A stretch of DNA of 64,000 bases from Prunus persica. Its lineage: Eukaryota > Streptophyta > Magnoliopsida > Rosales > Rosaceae. The number at the start of each line of letters is the position of its first letter. The first letter of the stretch is position 1. Where the stretch lies: assembly GCF_000346465.2 (NCBI RefSeq), contig NC_034014.1:20849517-20913516 (forward strand). Direction: 5' to 3'. The notes beneath the pieces were generated by a model. The model made no database searches. It was given only the letters and a program-made list of their open reading frames with translations, and was not told the origin of the DNA. Below are positions 55,559-64,000 of the stretch, in pieces. The translations under genes were made by a program, and so were the position numbers.

Positions 55559-58500
55559 TTTTTTTTTTTTTCAGTACCATCCTTTTTATTTTCTCAATCA
55601 ATAAATCTTTGATGAATTCAATCTAATCACACAACTTTTGATTTGGTTTGGTTTTTTTTTTGGTCATACTCTGGTTTGGTTTCGTTTGGAGGTTTAAGCC
55701 AAATTTCGTAATCTTGAATCTGCAAGATTTGCTTGTACGGAGCCATTCATGGTGGCAGAGCTAAGCTTTCCCTTTTATGGTATCTAATCTCCTTCTCGAT
55801 ATCTTTTTATTTTCTGTTTCCTCTATTTTGTACATAGCCACTGCTTTTGTTTGTGCTTGACTTGCTTAACAATGGTTGCTTTCGTCAATTTAATTCATAT
55901 TATCACCCTCCGTTTCATGCTTACCAGCCCGGGTTTAGGTACCTAGCCTATGTGTGAGTTCTAAATTTTCAAGCCCTTGACTTGCAATTTTGGCTATTCT
56001 TGTCTTACTTCTTAATTACCTGTAGTATAACTTTTAGTTTTTTCATATGGGGGAAATTTTTATGATAGTGTGTTTATTGTTTATCGTATGTTTAATTTTG
56101 GGATATGCATAACTAACAAACTTATTAGCATTAAGTTATATAGAGGAATGGAATGACAATCATTTTTGTACTTCATATTTGTGCTATATTACATCTTTTC
56201 GGCTAAAAGACAGATTCCTCTGTCACAAAAATCAATTCAGCTAACTACTTTTTTATTTTATTTTAATGATTTCTCATGTAGTTACCATCTTCAATCTTGA
56301 TATTTCTTTTGTATCTATTTTTCTTAAAATTATTGAAATAAAGTTGAGTTTCTTGCACGTAGGAAGCTTTTACAGATTATAATTGTGTTATATATGCTAT
56401 TGGGTTGGAATAGTTGGTTTTCCTTTGTGTATATGTTGGTGTTTATGCTTATTGAGTAGGCTTTAATGATTTTTTATATACTATCTGATATAGTTCAATT
56501 TGGGTGAACCTTTTCTAGCACTTGTAATATTTGATAGATTTGTATGCTGAAATAGTGTTGGTGTTATATATTCCCCTCCAATGATGTTCAGTTTGATTAC
56601 ATTCACGATATATTGGGGAGATGGAGTACTGGAGTTATTGCCTCATTTGTTAGGCTTGCATCTCTCTCTTGAGGTGATAATTTTCTTGCATGATGTAGTC
56701 TACACTAGTCCTTTGAATTCATAAACAAGGTAGCACTCTGTCTCTTTCTTTTTTCTTTTTTTTTTCTTTTTTCAAATTTAATCTCATCACTTTCAGTCTG
56801 CAATTTATTCCTCTATAGTTGCTAGTATATGAACTGAGTTTTTTGTGCAGTAACTATTGACCATTAAAAATAGGCAGTTTCTTCTTGTATTGGTAAAAGA
56901 TCATCAAGAGACATCAAATCCATTCTAGACCAAGACGTATGTAGACATTGGTTTTCCTTTTTTTTGTTTTTGTTACTATACTCATCAGTGAGCATTTGAA
57001 TCCTTTTTACCTTATAGAACTTTGCTTCTAAGCTCAAAGAAAAAGCATTTGTGTATTACGCTATCTTTTATGTGTTCAATTTTTTTTTTTTCCTTTCATT
57101 TTTCATGCATATGTGGGGTGAAGAATGATTAGAACATGTTATAATTGCATATATGACATAGATTATAAAGGATTTTCAATGTTATAACGTAAAAATAATG
57201 GAAACATAACTTTCTTGCTGGTGATATCTACTAGCTTCCATATATTTTTTGCTATCTTTGTTCATGACTCCCTTGTTCTAGTATGTGGATCAATATGAAT
57301 ACTGAAGTTGAGTTCTTAAACCTCAGCTAAGAACAATCTATGTTGATCTACGTTCATTCCCATAATTCTTCTTACGCCTTTAATAAATTTTCTCTTATTT
57401 TATCTTCATGTTGTTTCAATCCACTTATTATTGTCTGTCATCATGTAAAACAAACAAATGCTATTAAGCACTTTTCTCGTATTACTCGACTGTTTTGACT
57501 TTCTTGAGTGTTGCTTAGATTAGGGGACTAATCTCTCTCCACACACGCAGACCTATATGTATTGATGTAATGAGTTTACCGTGTCTTGGCACCATTTCTT
57601 AACTACATGTTTCTTTTGGTGTTCATACTTAGTTTGTAAGGTGCTTGTGTCCAATTTCATGTAATTGGTTAATTTATTTTTCTATTGTGCTTAAATATTT
57701 GTTTCTTGATAATGTTAACCATTTTGTTCTTATATCACTTCTCCTTTTTGCTCTAACTCCTTAATATCACAAATTCAGGTTCTAGCACTTACAGTAGTAT
57801 CCTTTGTCGTGGCTGCAATAACTGATCTGCAATTCTATCTCAGGTTCTAACACTTACACTAATATGAAATTTTGGTTCTGCAAATGAAGGAAATATAGAT
57901 AATGGAATCTGAGATATTGGCATGACATTTGTTAAAGCCTAATTCATGTTTCATTTTAATTATTCTTGTACAGGCAGTTGGAAGGAAAGCATTGAGATGG
58001 GTATTCCAGTTGCTTGACAAAGCTTGGTCGCACTATGGATCATGATTTTGCTGGGTAGAAGAAGCCTCCTTTTATAGGCACTTCGACCCCTTAATCTTAT
58101 CAGACCTCCTCCTTGCTTTTCCTTCACTTTCTTCCATTCACTCCAAGATTTTTACACAACTGGACCTCTCCATGTGGGTGAGGCGCCACCTGCTTTTCTT
58201 CTTGGTTTCCCTATTAGAGCTCGCAGAGAAAAGGAGAATGGATAGAGCTTTTGCCTATAAATTCCCAGATTAAGACATGAACGAAATAAATAAATAAATT
58301 TCACCCATAACATCTAGGTTAGCTTTTCTGTCTGAATGTAAGAAGAATACATAAAAATATTTATCAATCTCCCCAGGGTATTCCTCCTACACGTACGAAT
58401 TCCTTTTGGTTTTGTGATGGTTTCATGTTGACTCTGCTATTAAGCTTTGGCAAGGGCTGAACACAACGCTAGATATTTTATTAGGTACTAGGATGGGCTT

Positions 58501-58689
58501 TTCCTAAGGTGTTGGGTCATTGGCCTCTTATTTCCAAGAATTCGCTAAGTCTTTCATGGTTTTGACAAGTTGCTGGAAGTAGTTTATTTTCTCTTCTTTT
58601 GACGAGATGTTGAATGCCTTAGTTGATGAGAGGCTTTCCTAAATGTTGTAGACCACAACATATTTTCTTAAGTTGTTGGGTCACGTTTT
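55559..58689. other. T-rich, intron-like spacer; no gene supported
   Basis: Long T-rich sequence resembling plant intron or 5' non-coding DNA follows the LINE. ATGGTGGCAGAGCTAAGC at about 55749 before a GTATCT could be a short exon with donor, but no coherent protein is found in the following 3 kb. It may belong to the CACTA element that starts at 48715. Confidence 0.4.
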
Positions 58690-59226
58690 TTTTTTCTCTT
58701 TCTCTATTGCTTACCCATGTGTTTGGGCCCAAGAAATGGGCTTGAGTTATGGCTCTCCCAAGCAGCCCAAAACTTCCATCTCTTGAACCCTCAATGAACC
58801 TTGTGAGGGCTCATACCCATCCATACCACAACCTTCTTAGCAAGCCCCAGATTTTACGTGGCTTGGGCCCACTTGAGCCTGTAGCATGGCTTGGCATTTA
58901 TAGTAGCGATCCTTTTGCCTGTCATTGCGTGTTTATTTGGCATGTTTGAACTTCGGGGTGTGGTAATGGGTTGTGACCAAGCTAAATAGTATGTTAATAG
59001 GTCAGTGAACGTGGGCTTACAGAGTTGGTATGTTTTTACTAGCTCGTCTTTGACCCTTCTGAATGGCAAAGTTTGCATGTTTGTTTGGCATGGCATGCGA
59101 CTCATGATTTATACAGGTGTATCTGACAAATTCTCGTACACCCTAGTTGGGCTACTTTCTCGCTTAAATATTGCGCTGACCTAAAATTAAGCTCGGGCCC
59201 AGCCTTGGATTTTTGGTCCTTAACAA
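58690..59226 (-). repeat. Decayed LTR-like repeat, copy 2
   Basis: Counterpart of 9750-10233 (shared CATACCACAACC and GTGGCTTGGGCCCACTT; the right ends are similar, with CCTTAACA against CCTCAACA). No pol fragment lies next to it here. It is probably a solo LTR of the same copia family. Confidence 0.45.
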
Positions 59227-59241
59227 CGTTCACTAAATTTT

Positions 59242-59780
59242 GTGTTACTAAAATGTTTTTCCAAATATGCATATGATTGTGTGAAGGGGTTAAAAGGTAT
59301 TTGGGTTAGTATTTAGGACAAGAGTTTAGAGTTAAGAGTACGAGGGTTTTAAAATAGAAACAAAGAGATTTTATTAGAATAGAGAGAATGAGTACGGGGC
59401 TTGGTCCTAGGCTATGTTGCTTTTAGCTCTTGGCTTCACAATTTGTGCTTGATTTGATTAACGTGGTGGGAGAGATCAAGTGTATGCATAGAATGTTGCC
59501 TGGTTCCCGTGTAGTCCCAGCAACTTGGGATATCTCCACCATTCTTAGCCACGTGTGTTTGTGGCTCTATAATCTTCATTTGTGTTTGTCGCAATTCTAC
59601 CTTATCTCGAATATTTTGCTACTTGGGACGTCACCACCATTATTAGCCACATGTGTAGTGTAATAGGTAGGGACTAATATCTCGGATATTTGCTACTCCA
59701 AGCCGCCCCGATAGACATTCCTCATCAGTATTTTAATTTTAATTTTCCTGGAATTATGTAGATTATTATAGCATATACAA
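59242..59780 (+). repeat. NLR2 upstream block (copy 3 of the repeat)
   Basis: The same block as at 48200-48713 and 8255-8640, here running directly into the NLR2 start (GCATATACAAAAATAAGGCC then ATTATGG). It contains two TAGCCAC.TGTG motifs and CTCGGATATTTGCTACTC. It presumably includes the NLR2 promoter, though no clear TATA box is seen. Confidence 0.7.
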
Positions 59781-59793
59781 AAATAAGGCCATT

Positions 59794-62722
59794 ATGGCGA
59801 AAGCTTCAGTAGACATCTTCATTGGTAAATTTGTAGCCATCCTCGAAAGTGAAGCAGCCTCTATAGCGGGTGTTCATGATCAAGTTGATGAGATTAAGCA
59901 GGAGCTGGTATTCATGAAATCCTTCTTAGCGGATGCTGACGAGGGCAACAAAGTAGACACACAAGTAGACGAAGCGTGGATTGGAAGCATTCGAGACTTG
60001 GCCAATGACGTTGAAAACATCATTGATGAATTCATGTATCACATATACGTTCAACATAGAGGCCGTCGATTTGCAAGGTGGCTCCGCAAAACCATTCACT
60101 TCCCCAAGAACCTTTGGTATAAGCGTCAAATAGCCAATAAGTTACAAAAAATTGCTGTAAGGATTAGAGCTATTCATGAGAGAAATCTGAGATATGGTGG
60201 CCGTGCAGCTGTAGAAGGAAAAAGTACTTCTGAGGATATTCGCAGATGGGTACAGACCCAAGCGGAGTCTTCTCTTTACCAAAAGGAGGATGAACTCGTC
60301 GGGATTGAAGGCGATAAGAACATGTTAATGGGATGGCTGATGAACAAAGAGGAACACCAAATTGTTGTGTCCGTGGTTGGGATGGGAGGATCAGGGAAGA
60401 CAACTCTAGTTGCAAGGACTTTCACCAATCATGTTGTGAAGAGCCATTTCGAGTGTTATGCGTGGATTACTGTTTCCCAATCTTATGTGCTTGAAGACTT
60501 GCTTATAAGATTGATGACAGAATTCCACAAAGCGAGGAAGGAAGAGGTCCCTACAAACATGAATTCCATGAGCCGTCACGAATTGCTAGAGATTTTAGTG
60601 AACTACTTGGAGACTAAAAGGTACCTAGTTGTATTGGATGACGTGTGGGATATCCATCTCTGGGAGAAAATAAGGTTTTCATTTCCAGATACACAACTTG
60701 GAAGTCGAATCATGATTACAACTAGAAGAGAAGACATAGCATCCTCTTCTTTTCAAGTTGAAAGCCATGTTCACAAGATTCGACCGCTGGAAAGGAGTGA
60801 TGCTTGGGTGCTCTTCAGCAAGAAAGCATTCTCAAGTTACCCTAACAAATCTTGTTCACCTGAACTTCTGCCATTAGCTCAGGAACTTGTGGAAAGGTGC
60901 GGAGGCCTACCTCTTGCAATCGTAGCCTTGAGTGGTCTTATGTCTTCTAAGAAGTCACTTACAGAGTGGAGTACAGTCTACAACACCTTAAATTGGCATT
61001 TAACAAACAATCCTTTGCTAGAACCTATGAAGAGCGTCTTGTTGTTTAGTTATAATGATTTGCCATACCGACTGAAACAATGCTTTCTATATTGTTCCCT
61101 TTTCCCCGAAGATACAGTGATCTTAAATATGAGGATCACTAGACTGTGGATCGCTGAAGGATTTGTTGAACATGTCAAAGGGCTAACACCAGAAGAAGTT
61201 GCAAACAGCTATGTTATGGAACTCATTTTTCGTAATATGCTACAGGAAAGGTATCAAGAACACAACCATGCATGTAAGATGCATGATGTTATGCTGGAGA
61301 TTGCTTTGTCAATAGCAGAAAAAGAAAAGTTTTGTTCCGTACATGAAGGGAGTGAAACAATGGAAGAAACTGGGGCCCTGCGTTTGTCAATTCAAACTAC
61401 TAATGGAGAAATTGGATATTCATGCACAGGATTGTCACGGCTTCGTTCTTTTCTTGTGTTTGCAACTGGCGCATCCTCGTTCTCTTTCTCAAAGACATTG
61501 CTTTTTGACCTTACATTGTTGAGGGTTCTAGATTTGGAGGATGTCCCAATAGATAATCTGCCAGACGAAGTAACGTACTTATTCAATTTAAAATATTTAA
61601 ATTTGAGAGGTACTCCAATTAAGGAGCTTCCAGAATCCATAGGACAGCTCCGCAACCTTCAGACCTTGAACATCATGGACACAAACATAGAGGCACTTCC
61701 AAGAGGGATTTCCAAGTTGCTGAACTTGCGACATCTAGTTATGAGCCATTACCAAAATCTTTCCCAGGTAATTGGAGTAAAAATACCATCAAGTATTAGT
61801 AAGATGAAGAAATTGCAGTATTTGGGATGTATTAAATCCGAAGGAAATATCATTAGACTTATTGGAAATATGACCCAGCTTAAGGCCCTTGGCATTACAA
61901 ATGTGAAAGAAAGAGACGAGGAGGACCTATGTGCCTCAATTCAAGAGATGAAGGTCCTTTCCAAGTTGGGTTTATGGGTAGCAGATGGAGAGGACTTCCT
62001 TCGAGTTGACGCATTGTCTTCACCTCCTCCCTTCCTTGATACACTTACCTTGAGCGGCAAATTGGAAAAGGTACCACATTGGGTTTGTTCACTCCACTCT
62101 CTCATATATTTGCGTATGGGTGGGTCTAGACTTGAAGAAGAGGTACTACCTCATATCGAAGCATTGCCTTCTCTACGTTTGCTTTGCCTTGATAATTCCT
62201 ACGTTGGGAAAGAGTTATGTTTCAGCAGTGGCTTTGTGAAGCTTACGTATATGGCGTTGGTTAATTTCTCATTATTAAATAAGATAACCATTGAGGAAGG
62301 GGTGATGCCAAATCTTGACTTCTTAATTATCAATACGTGCTTGAGCTTAGAGAGACTGCCACTGGGTATTGAGCACCTTACTAAACTAGAAGGATACACA
62401 TTCGAGAGTGTTTCAGAGCAATTTACAGAGTCCATACGAGAAGGAGGTGTGGATCATGCAAGGATGCTACTCGTTGACGAGAGATGTAAGAAATATGCGT
62501 AAGTGTATATCTTTTATCCTCGCATTGACGTTTCTAATCTTGATGATTTGGACTGCACTTGTGTTCAATAGATTGTTCTCATGCACATCTCTCTTAATGT
62601 CTGTAAAGCCATATAAAGGATTCCTACGCCACACATGTACTTATGCATTGAAGTTCTGTTGGTTAATTACAATATTGCTTTTGTCTTCTTATATATTTTG
62701 CAGAAAGAAGTCCTACTATTGA
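59794..62722 (+). CDS. CC-NB-ARC-LRR disease-resistance protein (NLR2), RPM1-like
   Basis: Paralogue of the gene at 25181 with the same length (902 codons before the unspliced stop), alignable throughout; by eye about four in five residues agree. It has an EDVID-type DVENIIDEF, P-loop GMGGSGKTTL (196-205), FECYAWITVSQSY, kinase-2 LVVLDDVWD (278-286), GLPLA (371-375), a CFLYCSLFPED block and MHD (496-498), then leucine-rich repeats. The differences concentrate in the LRR half and in the region after the NB-ARC. Exon 1 ends at 62498 before GTAAGTGT; splicing to 62704 replaces the immediate stop by KKSYY before a new stop at 62722. No damage is seen, so the gene looks functional. Confidence 0.95.
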
Positions 62723-63612
62723 AGATTTTATCCAGTTTTGGGGTTGGAAGAACTTGTTCTAGTTGTCAATTTTAGATGGACGTACCAACAACCCATTACA
62801 ATTACCTGCATAGCCAAGGACTGATCCCGATCGGATTTCCATAAATTTGCACTTGATATTTTTTGTGTGTTTTAAAGAAACGTGTAATAATGTTCAAGTT
62901 TTCATCTGTCACTTTAGCAAACGGCAGCTGTATGATTATTCAGTTTGGCTAAATAATACAGAATCTTAATTGCTTTCCATCAACTCTGCACATGAGTAAT
63001 CTTAGCAACTATACCAAAAAGGAGTAAAAAAGTGGCAAGCATATGTTGGAGACAGGACAGGAGCCATAAGCTGAATTATAGCAATTTTTCTTTACATCTT
63101 CTACCATGGCAATTATATTACAAAGGAGGGAATGGCTCCTCCCCTTCCCGAACTTTACACCGACCACCTCCCCCTCTTCTCCGGCGGTGGACTCCTCCTG
63201 CCCCCACCCCCCGTCTTTCTCCCCCAATTGTCACAAGGATGCACGCAAATTTTTTATCTTATATAAGAAATGAAATCTAGTTTTGTTTTTTCCTTTTTAT
63301 CAAACAAAATTATATATTTAAAACATGTTTAACCAAGAAAATAAAAAGATATTCATTATAAGTAGCCGCTTCCACGTGGAACCATACGTGGGGGGCTAAT
63401 AACGGTTTTAACCGAAACTGCAGGAACGCCTGGCTTTGCTAAGAGAGTCAGACAGAGACCTCTTCCTTCTCTAGCTTAAATGTAGCCTCACTTCTTCATC
63501 ACAATCTTCTTCTTCCCATTAACCAACCTCCCATTTCTCACACAGACAAAAACACAAACACAAAACAAATACTCTGTTTTCCCTCTGATCTCTCTGTCTC
63601 TCAGAGCCAGCC
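62723..63612. other. Intergenic region between NLR2 and the GDI gene
   Basis: The NLR2 3' flank extends to about 63000. A C-rich stretch lies at 63130-63230. TTCCACGTGGAACC at 63370 is a palindromic G-box-type element that could regulate the GDI gene, and a CT-rich 5'UTR-like segment (about 63455-63612) precedes its ATG. Confidence 0.5.
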
Positions 63613-63699
63613 ATGGATGAAGAATACGACGTCATAGTGCTCGGAACAGGCCTCAAAGAATGCATTCTCAGCGGCCTCCTCTCAGTTGATGGTCTCAAG
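63613..63699 (+). CDS. GDI: Rab GDP-dissociation inhibitor, first coding exon (partial gene)
   Basis: The exon reads [20 protein letters not shown] then GLLSVDGLK, the highly conserved start of Rab GDI. GDI extracts GDP-bound prenylated Rab GTPases from membranes and recycles them in the cytosol. [17 protein letters not shown] is the dinucleotide-fold motif shared by GDI and REP proteins. The exon ends in AAG before a GT (63700), in phase. The donor GTTCATG is not ideal, but the conserved protein continues with V, and no continuation is found in the genomic frame. The remaining exons are outside the window. Confidence 0.9.
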
Positions 63700-63956
63700 G
63701 TTCATGATCCAATAATCTCTCTTTCCATTTGAAAGCTTATGAAACTTCTTTCTTCGCGAATCACAACAAAACGACTAATTAACTCTGGCATTGATCACCT
63801 ACCTATTTATGTACTTGCATTTTTGGTTATGCAGATACACATTGTTAATTAGTTTTGATGTATAATTCCGCAGTGTACAAATTTCAAATATATGTTTATA
63901 ATGTACTCTAGCTGTTTGAATTTTGTCAAATTGTACGTTTGAGATGCATTAGGTAA

Positions 63957-64000
63957 GGGTCTTGTAGCTCAAGTGGTTAAGAGCAAGTACTCATACACCC
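63957..64000 (+). mobile_element. Start of a tRNA-derived SINE in the GDI intron (cut by window end)
   Basis: GGTCTTGTAGCTCAAGTGGTTAAGAGC followed by ACTCATACACCC has the A-box pattern TAGCTCAAGTGG of Pol III promoters and looks like the 5' end of a plant SINE, or less likely a tRNA gene. The B box would lie beyond the window. Confidence 0.5.

Noticed and set aside
63957..64000. Functional tRNA gene
   Set aside because: Only an A-box-like start is visible, the window ends before any B box, and the sequence resembles SINE heads more than a standard tRNA acceptor stem.

Overview
This is a stretch of a plant nuclear genome: AT-rich, intron-containing, and dominated by nested class I and class II transposons. 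The gene types (CC-NB-ARC-LRR immune receptors, a Rab GDI), the CACTA, Mutator-like, copia, L1 and SINE elements, and the style of the repeats point to a woody eudicot. Rosaceae (for example Prunus) is my best guess, from general familiarity and not from any search.

Layout. 1-3393 is the cut-off 5' end of a CACTA (En/Spm) transposon on the minus strand, inserted into a non-autonomous LTR retrotransposon (3394-6047, also minus). 6-13 kb is decayed transposon ground (MITE arm, iMet primer-site relic, copia pol relic, microsatellite) and includes one copy of a repeat block that also lies upstream of an NLR gene. 13060-22396 is a complete 9.3-kb non-autonomous LTR element with 5-bp target duplications (TTGAT). 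It has no gag or pol, but contains hairpin-repeat arrays, a nested 2.8-kb solo LTR and an antisense coiled-coil ORF. A ubiquitin pseudogene and a LINE tail follow.

The host genes are two paralogous RPM1-type NLRs (25181-28064 and 59794-62722, both plus strand), about 32 kb apart, and the first exon of a Rab GDP-dissociation inhibitor (63613). The gap between the NLRs was filled by insertions: a complete 12.15-kb CACTA element 350 bp behind NLR1 (28420-40570, TSD TTT), a foldback MITE, a DNA element holding a 3.3-kb LTR element, a SINE, the 5' end of a second CACTA family carrying a Mutator-type MITE, and an almost full-length L1 LINE (49423-55542).

The complete CACTA element is the richest object here. 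It carries (i) a seven-exon gene whose predicted 715-aa product joins a plant Ptta/En/Spm transposase-like domain to an Ulp1-type (C48) protease domain with its catalytic residues intact; (ii) a TNP2-like transposase that stops early (470 aa); (iii) a captured fragment of the proteasome lid gene RPN6; and (iv) CGTCGT-type motifs that fill the ends and also the introns of gene (i). The LTR elements share a primer-binding site that looks complementary to the anticodon arm of tRNA-Ile, suggesting half-tRNA priming. Their leaders contain two arrays of short hairpin-forming repeats.
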